Assembly: GCA_964420405.1 (NCBI GenBank)
Contig: CAYQTL010000056.1
Span: 1 to 32,494, forward strand
DNA length: 32,494 nt
From: CAYQTL01 sp964420405
GTDB lineage: Bacteria > Acidobacteriota > Thermoanaerobaculia > Thermoanaerobaculales > Sulfomarinibacteraceae
Direction: 5' to 3'
This document shows positions 7,218 to 13,996 of this stretch, piece after piece; position 1 is the stretch's first letter; each line of letters begins with the position of its first letter. A model generated the notes under the pieces. The model searched no databases, had not been told where the DNA came from, and saw nothing but the letters and a program-made list of their open reading frames with translations. The position numbers were made by a program, and so were the translations under genes.

Positions 7218-8470
7218 TCCTCTTCGGCGCCCTGCTGGTGGCGCTGGCGCTGCTCGGCGCGCCCCTGTTCGCCGTCATCGCGGCGAGCGCCCTGGTCGGC
7301 TTCTGGCGCGGCGGCATCGACCCGATGGTCGTGCCGATGGAGATCTACCGGATCGCCGACACGCCGGTGCTGCTCGCCATCCCCCTGTTCACCTTCGCCG
7401 GCTACCTGCTCGGCGAGAGCCGCGCGCCCCAGCGGCTGGTGCGGGTGTCCGACGCCGTGCTCGGCTGGATGCCCGGCGGCCTCGCGGTGGTCGCGCTGGT
7501 CACCTGCGCCCTGTTCACCGCCTTCACCGGGGCGTCGGGTGTCACCATCGTCGCCCTCGGCGCGCTGCTGTACCCGGCCCTGAAGGACGCGGGATACCAG
7601 GAGACCTTCAACCTCGGCCTCATCACCACCTCCGGCAGTCTCGGCCTGCTGTTCGCCCCGTCGCTGCCGCTGATCCTGTACGGCATCGTCGCCCAGGTCG
7701 ACGTCAACACCCTGTTCGTGGCGGGCATCCTGCCCGGGGTGCTGATGCTGCTGCTGCTGTCCGGCTACGCCTTCCGCCACGGCCGCCGGCTGCCGGTCGC
7801 CGCCCGTCGCAGGGACGCCCCGCCCGTCGGCCGCGCCCTGCGCGAGGCGATGTGGGAGATTCCGCTGCCGGTGGTCGTCCTCGGCGGCGTCTACGGCGGG
7901 TTCTTCGCCGTCTCCGAGGCCGCGGTGGTGACCGTTGTCTGGGTGCTCGTGGTCGAGGTGCTGATCTACCGCGAGATTCCGCTGCGTCGGCTGCCGCAGG
8001 TGATGCGCGAGTCGATGATCCTGGTCGGCGGGATCCTGATCATCCTCGGCGCGTCGCTGGCCTCCACCAACTACCTGATCGACGCCCAGGTCCCCATGGC
8101 CCTGTTCGACGCCGTCTCCTCGGTCGTCACCTCCAAGATCACGTTCCTCATCCTGCTCAACATCTTCCTGCTCGTCCTCGGCACCATGCTCGACGTCTTC
8201 TCGGCGCTGGTCATCGTGGTGCCGCTGATCCTGCCGATCGCCGTCGGCTACGGCATCGACCCCGTGCACCTCGGGATCATCTTCCTCGCCAACATGCAGA
8301 TCGGGTACTGCACCCCGCCGGTCGGGATCAACCTGTTCATCGCCAGCTACCGCTTCGACAAGCCGGTGTTCCTGCTCTACCGCGCCGCCCTCCCGTTCCT
8401 CGCCCTGCTGCTCCTCTCGGTCCTCGTCATCACCTACGTCCCCGCCCTCTCCCTCGCCCTCGTCCGCTGA
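7214..8470 (+). CDS. dctM: TRAP transporter large permease, DctM family
   Basis: This 418-residue protein has around 12 hydrophobic segments and forms the transport channel, probably Na+-driven as in other TRAP systems. Conserved DctM features are AIPLFTFAGYLLGES, FTAFTGASGVTIVALGALLYPAL, TTSGSLGLLFAPSLPLILYG and, near the end, NMQIGYCTPPVGINLF. These are the two Ser/Thr/Gly re-entrant loops and the terminal CTPPVG loop. Its length is normal for the family. The ATG overlaps the DctQ stop by four bases. This ends the operon; 16 bases downstream the DNA becomes a GATCCC array. Confidence 0.94.
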   Translation: MILFGALLVALALLGAPLFAVIAASALVGFWRGGIDPMVVPMEIYRIADTPVLLAIPLFTFAGYLLGESRAPQRLVRVSDAVLGWMPGGLAVVALVTCALFTAFTGASGVTIVALGALLYPALKDAGYQETFNLGLITTSGSLGLLFAPSLPLILYGIVAQVDVNTLFVAGILPGVLMLLLLSGYAFRHGRRLPVAARRRDAPPVGRALREAMWEIPLPVVVLGGVYGGFFAVSEAAVVTVVWVLVVEVLIYREIPLRRLPQVMRESMILVGGILIILGASLASTNYLIDAQVPMALFDAVSSVVTSKITFLILLNIFLLVLGTMLDVFSALVIVVPLILPIAVGYGIDPVHLGIIFLANMQIGYCTPPVGINLFIASYRFDKPVFLLYRAALPFLALLLLSVLVITYVPALSLALVR

Positions 8471-8485
8471 CCGCCGACCCCCTCC

Positions 8486-8708
8486 GATCCCGATCTCCCC
8501 TCCGATCCCGATCCCGATCCCGATCCCGTTCCCGATGGCGGTGGGGTTCAGCGCCAGCGCCAGCGCCAGCGGCAGGGACAGGGCCGGCGTACAGCGACAG
8601 CGCCAGCGGCAGCGTGGCGGCCGCGGAAGGGGCTCGCGGGCGCGAAGCGTGCTCGCGGACGACGCCCGCCCTCGTCGGGATCGGGAACGGGATCGGGATC
8701 GGGATCGG
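8486..8708. repeat. Inverted pair of GATCCC / GGGATC arrays (pair B)
   Basis: The left arm (8486-8536) has five GATCCC units plus one GTTCCC, broken by a GATCTCCCC variant. The right arm (8677-8708) has the inverse, GGGATC with one GGGAAC. The 140-base core holds AGCGCC hexamers (8550-8573) and relatives but no open frame I trust. The arms can pair into a long hairpin, and the G-rich strand of each arm fits a G-quadruplex pattern. It fills the space after the TRAP operon, where it may serve as a terminator. Confidence 0.85.
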
Positions 8709-8737
8709 TCCGGAGGCGGACACCGCACGGCGGTCGG

Positions 8738-8786
8738 TGCAGGTCCTTCGACTCCGGCCCCGAAGGGGCCTCCGCTCAGGATGAGG
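8738..8786. repeat. Short palindromic intergenic element
   Basis: CCTTCGACTCC leads into a 6-bp stem GGCCCC-GAA-GGGGCC (8756-8770) and then CTCAGGATGAGG. Elements of this form (CCTTCGACTCC ... CTCAGGATGAG) are common intergenic repeats in many bacterial genomes, from my general knowledge. Nothing else is visible before the next gene. Confidence 0.5.
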
Positions 8787-8857
8787 TTCAAAGGCGACCG
8801 TGTCTCCCCAGCCTTCGTGAGCGACCTGAAGACCTCGTCTAGGGCGAATCACCACCT

Positions 8858-9583
8858 TCAGGGCTCAGAGCCTATCCCTGGGCTCGCTTGTCCGAGTTCG
8901 TACCGGGCGAGGAAGTACTCGAGCTCGATGAACGCCCCTGTGTCGGCCGCCGATCGAAGGTGCGCGACGGCGGTCCCGTTGTCATCATCCCGGGACAGAG
9001 CCGTCGCCGCAGCGTAGAAGTGGGCCTGGCAGAGCTGCCGGAAGGCCAGGCTCGGGGGCGACGACGCGATGTCGACCACGTGGCACGGCGAGGCGTCGCC
9101 GAGCAGCATCGCGGCCAGCGGCGCTGGCCATGACCGGTCCCACCGGCCGGGCTTCCGGAGGCGCTTCGACAGCAGCTCCTCTGCCAGAGCCCGGAGCCCA
9201 GCGTCGCGAAGCCTGGTGGACGCGAACCAGAGGAGACAACCGCACCGCACCCCGCCGGCGGCGTCCGTGTGCGTGAAGCGGTTCTTCAGCATCTCTCGGA
9301 CCGCGCACTCCCACAGGGAGGCCGCGACCGGATACCGGCCCTTCAGCCAGAGCACGGCCCCCACGTGCAGGTGGGCGTAGTCGCTGCGGGTCGGTCCGGC
9401 GAAGCCGAGGTATCCGGCGACGGCGAAGTCGCCGAGAGCGGCGTCCAGCTGGCCGGCCAACATGTACGCCGTCGCGCGGTTGTTGTGGGCCGGCGCCCCG
9501 GTGTCCGCCGCGATCTGTCCCGAGTACGCGTCGATCGCCGCCGCGTACTCGCCCGCCATGAGGAGGTCCCACGGGTCACTCAC
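8858..9583 (-). CDS. TPR-like cytoplasmic protein of unknown role
   Basis: I do not recognise this 241-residue soluble protein. The N-terminal 60 residues read like one and a half TPR units: the first (about 3-27) is LLMAGEYAAAIDAYSGQIA, the next (about 31-60) NNRATAYMLAGQLDAALGDF. Further helical repeats with small residues at regular spacing follow (HVGAVLWLKGRYPVAASLWECAV). The middle contains three Cys (VRCGCLLW and ECAV). There is no signal peptide or membrane segment. The GTG at 9583 has GAGGGA seven bases upstream. It is codirectional with the membrane protein at 9866-10522. Short TPR proteins like this are often partners or immunity-type factors, but nothing shows that here. Confidence 0.72.
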   Translation of the reverse strand: MSDPWDLLMAGEYAAAIDAYSGQIAADTGAPAHNNRATAYMLAGQLDAALGDFAVAGYLGFAGPTRSDYAHLHVGAVLWLKGRYPVAASLWECAVREMLKNRFTHTDAAGGVRCGCLLWFASTRLRDAGLRALAEELLSKRLRKPGRWDRSWPAPLAAMLLGDASPCHVVDIASSPPSLAFRQLCQAHFYAAATALSRDDDNGTAVAHLRSAADTGAFIELEYFLARYELGQASPGIGSEP

Positions 9584-9619
9584 CGGCCGTCCCTCGATCC
9601 CCCGCGCCGAGCCTGGGGT

Positions 9620-9706
9620 TCACAGCGACCACTCCACGACCACCGCCGCGGCGACGACTCCGACGAGGACCAGCGAGGCGAAGTGGACGACCACCATCAG
9701 GTGCAT
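9620..9706 (-). CDS. Possible 28-residue membrane peptide
   Basis: An ATG at 9706 opens a frame of 28 residues made almost entirely of one hydrophobic helix (MHLMVVVHFASLVLVG, then Val/Ala) ending in EWSL. The frame stays open upstream, so the true start could be earlier. There is no clear Shine-Dalgarno. It lies in the 282-base space between the TPR-like gene and the membrane protein, on the same strand. It could equally be chance in Val-rich GC DNA. Confidence 0.2.
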   Translation of the reverse strand: MHLMVVVHFASLVLVGVVAAAVVVEWSL

Positions 9707-9865
9707 GACCTGAGGGTCGTTCAAGCCGTCGAGGTCGGTCGTGAGGAGAAACCTGCACACGTGGAGACGGTTTCGCCGCCGATCGTGGCTGAGGACGTGT
9801 ACGTGGCACTCTTTCCGGATGCACCGTCGAAGACCTCCATGAGGACGAAGTTCACACAGGGACCC

Positions 9866-10522
9866 TCAGAACTCCGACTTCGGGAGAGCCGACCTGCACC
9901 TCGAGCAGAGTTTCACTTCAACATCGGAACGATAGTGTTCTGGATCGAATGGGGTGTCGCACTGAGGGCACTTCGGGAGATCAGGGGGAGCCGGCGTGGA
10001 TTCGACGGTGTCTTGTGAGAACCACCAGTGCTCGAGTCGTCGGGCACCGAAGAAGAGACCGGCGCCGATCACGAGCTGTCCGAGGGTTCCCACCGAGTGC
10101 CCGAGGTTCGACCAGAACACTCCTGCGAGCTCCTCGACGCGTGAGTGCGAATGCGTGAAGATCAGCTGGCCCGCCAGCCCTGCGATCGTCGGGAGGGTAG
10201 AGACCGCCAGGTAGATCCCGAGGACCGCGAACAGTAGGGCGGGCAGCCTTCGCGAGCCTCTCGGCTCGGTGACCGCCTCGACGGGAGAACCGGACACGAT
10301 CCAGTCCGCGATCTGATGCCTCCTCAGGATCAGGAGGAAGCCTGCGCAGACCAGGACACCGAGGGGAAGGACGTATGCCAGGACGACCAGCGAGGTCCTG
10401 TCGCCGATCTCCTCGGGGTAGTACGGCACCATGGTGAGCACCTGGACGAGGTTGACGCTGAAGAGGAACGAGAGCATCCCCAGGAAGACAACCGCGACTG
10501 CCGCGAGAGCTCGAGAGCTCAT
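9866..10522 (-). CDS. Membrane protein with C-terminal zinc ribbon
   Basis: I do not recognise this 218-residue protein. It has four hydrophobic segments, about residues 6-32, 44-66, 92-118 and 135-158, then a short soluble tail. The tail carries CPQCDTPFDPEH and, 18 residues on, CSRCRSALP, a four-Cys zinc ribbon. The ATG at 10522 is preceded by GGAGGTAGCCC, one of the best ribosome sites in the window. A TATACT hexamer at 10742-10737 could start a transcript with a long leader containing the inverted repeat at 10654-10706. Base composition looks less GC-rich than in neighbouring genes, a hint of separate origin. A role in membrane signalling or stress is only a guess. Confidence 0.72.
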   Translation of the reverse strand: MSSRALAAVAVVFLGMLSFLFSVNLVQVLTMVPYYPEEIGDRTSLVVLAYVLPLGVLVCAGFLLILRRHQIADWIVSGSPVEAVTEPRGSRRLPALLFAVLGIYLAVSTLPTIAGLAGQLIFTHSHSRVEELAGVFWSNLGHSVGTLGQLVIGAGLFFGARRLEHWWFSQDTVESTPAPPDLPKCPQCDTPFDPEHYRSDVEVKLCSRCRSALPKSEF

Positions 10523-10653
10523 GGGCTACCTCCTCCGGACGAGCCTCACGGCCGGCGATCAGTTGCAGCCACGCTCGGGCGCCGCAGACCGACTTGGCGC
10601 GACGGTTGTCCCTGGAACCGTCGTGACACAGGCAACTGGAAGCAGCATCGCCT

Positions 10654-10706
10654 TGTTAGGCTGACTAATGGGATGGGGCGAACACTGCGAGGGCTGCAGC
10701 CTAACA
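10654..10706. repeat. 10-bp perfect inverted repeat in a 471-base non-coding space
   Basis: TGTTAGGCTG and CAGCCTAACA form perfect arms around a 33-base loop. It lies upstream of the zinc-ribbon membrane protein and, on the minus strand, downstream of TATACT (10742-10737), so it may be a leader hairpin. The rest of 10523-10993 has no gene I can support. A 53-codon minus-strand frame from 10707 has a fair ribosome site but an implausible Arg-rich sequence. Confidence 0.5.
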
Positions 10707-10736
10707 TTCGTGTGCGACCTCCTTCTCCGCTCGTCA

Positions 10737-10742
10737 AGTATA
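10737..10742 (-). promoter_or_regulatory. -10-like hexamer TATACT
   Basis: On the minus strand TATACT lies 215 bases before the ATG of the zinc-ribbon membrane protein. The surrounding DNA is AT-richer than the window average. No strong -35 was found, so support is from the -10 and the codirectional gene only. Confidence 0.3.
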
Positions 10743-10993
10743 GACGAGTCAGGCGGGTGTGGAGCCCTCGCGAGATTGTTCTCCTGCGCGGTTCCCGCCG
10801 CCTAGCGTGCTCCAGATAGGCTGCGAAGGGCGCGGGTATCCCTGGACAGGACACGGTGGTCAGGCTCGAGCGAGGTCCGGACGGGAGACAGGCATGAATC
10901 AACCGTAAACTCTGTGAGGGCGCGAGTCAACCTCGAGGGAGCGACGGACCCGTCGGAACCGGACGCGGACACGGACGCGGGGGTCGTGGCGGT

Positions 10994-11851
10994 TCAGGGC
11001 GGGGTGGGGTTGCGGGAGGCGAGCCAGACCCAGGTTCCGCCGGCGAGGATGAGGAGGCCGCCGAGGAGGCTCCAGCGGTCGGGAACCTCGCCCCAGAGGA
11101 CGAGGCCGAGAAGCGCGGAGACGAGGATGGTGGCGTAGCTGTAGAGGGAGACCTCGGCGGCGGGGGCGTGGCGGTAGGCGGCGGTGAGCCCGAGCTGGCC
11201 GCCGGCGGCGGCGACGCCGATGCCGAGCAGCCAGCCGGCCTCGACGAGGGTCGGGGGGCGGAAGCCGGCGACGACCAGTGGCGACAGCACGACGACGGTC
11301 GTCAGCGAGAAGTGCAGCACGATGGTCTCGGCGGCCTCGCGGGTGCGCAGGGCGCGCAGGAGGGTGTAGGCGCCGCCGGCGAAGACGGCCGAGGACATGC
11401 CGACGAGGGCCGGCACGACGGTGACGTCGAACCGGGGCTTGACCACCAGCATGCCGCCGACGAAGCCGACGACGAGCGCGGCGACGACGGGCAGGCGCAG
11501 CCTCTCGCCGAGGAACGCGCCGGCGAACACGGCGACGAAGAACGGCGACAGCTTGGTGAGCATGGCGGCGTCGGCCAGGTAGAGGTGGTCGATGGCGTAG
11601 AAGTAGGCGGCGACGCCGCCGATGCCGAGCAGCGAGCGCCCGAGCAGCAGCGGCTGGTGGCGGAGGGCGCCGACGAGCCGGCTGCCGCGGTGGCGGACCA
11701 GGAGGGCGGCGACCAGCAGGGTGACGAGGTTGCGGGCGACGACCTTGTCGATGGTGCCGACGTCGCCGGCGGCCTTGACGAACGCCCCCATGACGCCGAA
11801 CGAGCTGGCGGAGACGAGCATCAGCAGGACGGCGCGGGTGTGGGGGCGCAC
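10994..11851 (-). CDS. EamA/DMT family transporter
   Basis: This 285-residue protein has about ten hydrophobic segments arranged as two EamA repeats. The first repeat starts at LLMLVSASSFGVMGAFVKA and ends with ALVVGFVGGMLVVKP. The second starts at ALVGMSSAVFAGGAYTLLR and ends with LLGGLLILAGGTWVW. Such proteins export small metabolites, often amino acids or purines; the substrate cannot be told. I chose the GTG at 11851 because TATCCT ends six bases before it, which suggests a leaderless mRNA. There is no Shine-Dalgarno. Upstream of this codon the frame only translates GATCCC repeats and antisense of the PilZ gene. Confidence 0.88.
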   Translation of the reverse strand: MRPHTRAVLLMLVSASSFGVMGAFVKAAGDVGTIDKVVARNLVTLLVAALLVRHRGSRLVGALRHQPLLLGRSLLGIGGVAAYFYAIDHLYLADAAMLTKLSPFFVAVFAGAFLGERLRLPVVAALVVGFVGGMLVVKPRFDVTVVPALVGMSSAVFAGGAYTLLRALRTREAAETIVLHFSLTTVVVLSPLVVAGFRPPTLVEAGWLLGIGVAAAGGQLGLTAAYRHAPAAEVSLYSYATILVSALLGLVLWGEVPDRWSLLGGLLILAGGTWVWLASRNPTPP

Positions 11852-11857
11852 CGGGGG

Positions 11858-11863
11858 AGGATA
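11858..11863 (-). promoter_or_regulatory. -10-like hexamer TATCCT at leaderless distance
   Basis: On the minus strand TATCCT is followed by six bases and then the GTG of the EamA transporter. A standard start site seven bases after the -10 would fall on the start codon itself. Confidence 0.45.
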
Positions 11864-11905
11864 CTCCGGGGAGCGCGGCTTGCGGATTGTGCCGAGCCAC
11901 GCTCC

Positions 11906-12078
11906 GATCCCGATCCTCGCTCCGATCCCGATCCCGTTCCCGATCCCGTTCCCGATGGAGTATCGCGCTCCGGCGCGGCGACCGGGGGCGAAAGGGGAAG
12001 GCGGTGTTCGGGCGGAGTGGCCGGAGTGGTTCGTTGGGGACATCGGGATCGGGATCGGGATCGGGAACGGGATCGGGA
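11906..12078. repeat. Inverted pair of GATCCC / GGGATC arrays (pair C)
   Basis: The left arm (11906-11956) has GATCCC units mixed with GTTCCC. The right arm (12043-12078) has GGGATC with one GGGAAC. The 86-base core has no open frame of note. The arrangement, C-rich arm left and G-rich arm right, is the same as at 8486-8708 and 19792-19915. It lies between the 3' end of the PilZ gene and the 5' end of the EamA gene, both on the minus strand. Confidence 0.85.
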
Positions 12079-12105
12079 GTGGCGTGTTGCGGGCGTGGTG
12101 TGGAG

Positions 12106-12810
12106 TTACACCTTGCGGGAGGCGCGGTGGAGATACTCCGCGAGGCGGACCTCGCTGTCGCCTTTCCAGCGGACGACGCGGGCGCCGTAGCCGTCGACGC
12201 CCTCGCGGTCGGCGGAGGTGCGGCGGACGATCTCGCCGCGGCCGCGGACCGGCTCGGTGCCCCGCGGCAGGAAGAAGGTGAAGTCGAACGGCGTCCCGGG
12301 GGCGAGCTCGAGCTCGCTGGTGAGCAGCAGGCCGGAGCGGGACACGTTGACGCTCCGCGCCAGCTCGCAGCGGCCGCCGTGGGCCATCTGGACCTCGACC
12401 TCCACGAGCACCCGCAGGTCGAACCGCGGGGCGACCTCGAGCAGGTCGCCGACGGCCTGCCACAGGCGGGCCTCGGACCAGTCGGTGGAGACGATCCGGT
12501 TGACGCCGCGGTCGAGCCACCGCATCGCCATCTCGATGCGCTCCGGCCGGGCGAGCAGCAGCAGGCCGGCGGTGCGGCACGCCGAGCCCTGGTTGCGGAC
12601 CGCCGCGACCAGGTCGGCGGTCGAGATCCCGGCGGGCGGGAAGCTGACGATCAGCAGCTCGAACGGCGTGCCGAGCACGAGGTCGAGCACGAACGGGGTG
12701 TCGGCGACGGTGTGGACCTCGAACTCCTGCCGCCGCAGCATCGGCGCCACCCGGTCGAGCACCGTCGGCTCGGTCGCCACCACCAGCACGTGCCGCGAGC
12801 CGCTCGCCAT
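12106..12810 (-). CDS. PilZ-domain protein with degenerate receiver domain
   Basis: This 234-residue cytoplasmic protein joins a response-regulator-like fold (about 6-123) to a PilZ domain (about 127-232). The PilZ part keeps both cyclic-di-GMP motifs: RFDLR (129-133, RxxxR) and NVSRSG (155-160, N/DxSxxG). The receiver part has the right hydrophobic pattern but lacks the acidic pair after the first strand (VLVVATEP instead of DDEP) and the phospho-acceptor Asp (LLIVSFPPAG). It is therefore probably not phosphorylated. I chose the ATG at 12810 because TATGAT ends seven bases before it; an ATG at 12822 would lie inside that hexamer. The role is probably cyclic-di-GMP-dependent control of motility or envelope functions. 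Confidence 0.85.
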   Translation of the reverse strand: MASGSRHVLVVATEPTVLDRVAPMLRRQEFEVHTVADTPFVLDLVLGTPFELLIVSFPPAGISTADLVAAVRNQGSACRTAGLLLLARPERIEMAMRWLDRGVNRIVSTDWSEARLWQAVGDLLEVAPRFDLRVLVEVEVQMAHGGRCELARSVNVSRSGLLLTSELELAPGTPFDFTFFLPRGTEPVRGRGEIVRRTSADREGVDGYGARVVRWKGDSEVRLAEYLHRASRKV

Positions 12811-12817
12811 CGGTCCC

Positions 12818-12823
12818 ATCATA
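12818..12823 (-). promoter_or_regulatory. -10-like hexamer TATGAT at leaderless distance
   Basis: On the minus strand TATGAT is followed by GGGACCG and then the ATG at 12810. It decides between two possible starts of the PilZ gene: the upstream ATGs at 12822 and 12819 would be inside or immediately after the promoter element. Confidence 0.45.
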
Positions 12824-12930
12824 GGCGGGCGGAGCCGTCCGTGGTGCGACGATGGTCACGCAGGGTCGGCCGGGCTCCGGGAGCCGGGGGTCGGGAGGGG
12901 GCGACGGCGGCGGGAGGGCAGGGGGAGGGC

Positions 12931-12965
12931 ATCGGGAACGGGAAGAGGATCGGGAACGGGAACGG
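12931..12965. repeat. Unpaired GGGAAC/GGGATC array
   Basis: Three GGGAAC units with degenerate spacers lie in the 216-base divergent space between the PilZ gene and the glycosyltransferase. No C-rich partner is visible to its left. The DNA before it (12830-12930) is extremely G-rich on the plus strand. Confidence 0.7.
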
Positions 12966-13011
12966 AGGGGGCTGCCGCGGGGGCGGCGAGATTCGGCGGA
13001 ACCCCCTGTGC

Positions 13012-13017
13012 TAGCAT
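13012..13017 (+). promoter_or_regulatory. -10-like hexamer TAGCAT with extended TG
   Basis: TGC-TAGCAT ends nine bases before the GTG at 13027. It follows the G-rich array and is the only AT-containing motif before the glycosyltransferase. There is no Shine-Dalgarno, so a leaderless or near-leaderless transcript is likely. Confidence 0.4.
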
Positions 13018-13026
13018 GCCCGGGCG

Positions 13027-13965
13027 GTGGTGGAGACGCAGCAGGCGCCCCCGGAGACGACGTCCGAGACGTTCGACGGCAGACCCCGGCCCAAGGTGTC
13101 CGGGGTGGTCACGTGCTTCAACGAGGAGCACAACATCGGGGCGTGCATCGAGTCCCTGCAGTGGTGCGACGAGATCATCGTGGTGGACTCGTTCTCCACC
13201 GACCGGACGCCGGAGATCGCGCAGGGCTACCCCAAGGTGCGGTTCTTCCAGCGCGAGTACTACGGCGCCGGCGCCCAGAAGAACTGGGCCCTGCAGCACA
13301 TCCGCCACGACTGGGTGTTCCTGCTCGACTCGGACGAGCGCTGCACCCCGGAGCTGCGCCGCGAGGTGGAGACGATCCTCGCCGACGGCCCGCGGCACCT
13401 GGCGTACATGATCAACCGCCGGGTGTTCTTCCTCGGCGAGAAGATCCGCTACTCCGGGTGGCAGCGGGACCGGGTGTCGCGGCTGTTCAAGGCCGGCACC
13501 GCCTACTACGAGAACCGGCGGGTGCACTCGCTGCTGCACACCACCGGCGAGACCCCGCTGCTGCGGGCCGAGATCGACCATCACATGGTGGACCGCAGCT
13601 TCGACGAGTACGCCTTCCGGCTGGCGAAGTACGGCTACTGGGGGGCGGCCCAGTGCTGGCGGGACGGCGAGCGGTGCCGCGGCATCGACGTGCTGCTGCG
13701 GCCGCTGTGGCGGATGATCCGGACCTACGTCATCCAGCGGGGGTTCCTGGACGGCTCCCGGGGTCTGGTGTTCTGCCTGCTGCAGTCCTACAGCACCTAC
13801 ATGAAGTTCGCGGTGCTGTGGGGATGGCAGGTCAACGCCGCGCGGGGGATCGAGCCGAAGCTGCCGGAGTTCGACGACGACGTCACCACCTGGGAGGGTC
13901 TGCAGGAGATCACCCGGGACGACGAGGCCGAGGCCACGGACGGGCGCGCCGGGACCACCGGCTGA
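13027..13965 (+). CDS. Glycosyltransferase family 2, WaaE/KdtX-like
   Basis: This 312-residue protein should transfer a sugar from a nucleotide donor to a lipid-linked or LPS-core acceptor at the inner membrane. The GT-A fold begins at VSGVVTCFNEEHNIGACIES (24-43), followed by DEIIVVDSFSTDRT (48-61) and the metal-binding DSDE at 101-104 in WVFLLDSDERCTPEL. The later HHMVDRSFDEY and the hydrophobic helix near MKFAVLWGWQ match WaaE-like enzymes. The start is uncertain between GTG 13027 and GTG 13030; an ATG at 13017 is out of frame. It is followed 31 bases later by the MsbA-like exporter on the same strand, so both probably act in surface glycolipid assembly. Confidence 0.88.
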   Translation: MVETQQAPPETTSETFDGRPRPKVSGVVTCFNEEHNIGACIESLQWCDEIIVVDSFSTDRTPEIAQGYPKVRFFQREYYGAGAQKNWALQHIRHDWVFLLDSDERCTPELRREVETILADGPRHLAYMINRRVFFLGEKIRYSGWQRDRVSRLFKAGTAYYENRRVHSLLHTTGETPLLRAEIDHHMVDRSFDEYAFRLAKYGYWGAAQCWRDGERCRGIDVLLRPLWRMIRTYVIQRGFLDGSRGLVFCLLQSYSTYMKFAVLWGWQVNAARGIEPKLPEFDDDVTTWEGLQEITRDDEAEATDGRAGTTG

Positions 13966-13996
13966 GCGCCGGCCCGCGAGCCCTCGCGCACCGATC

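Noticed and set aside
10654..10706. Integron attC-like core sites (GTTAGGC and GCCTAAC)
   Set aside because: The polarity is reversed relative to an attC (which runs RYYYAAC to GTTRRRY), and there is no inner stem or nearby integrase.
10546..10707. 53-codon minus-strand frame with AGGAGG ten bases upstream
   Set aside because: The product is Arg/Pro-rich and looks non-coding, and the start falls inside the inverted repeat. It is more likely part of the leader.
11852..12859. Upstream extension of the EamA transporter frame
   Set aside because: It translates GATCCC repeats and a shadow frame of the PilZ gene; the EamA fold starts right after 11851.
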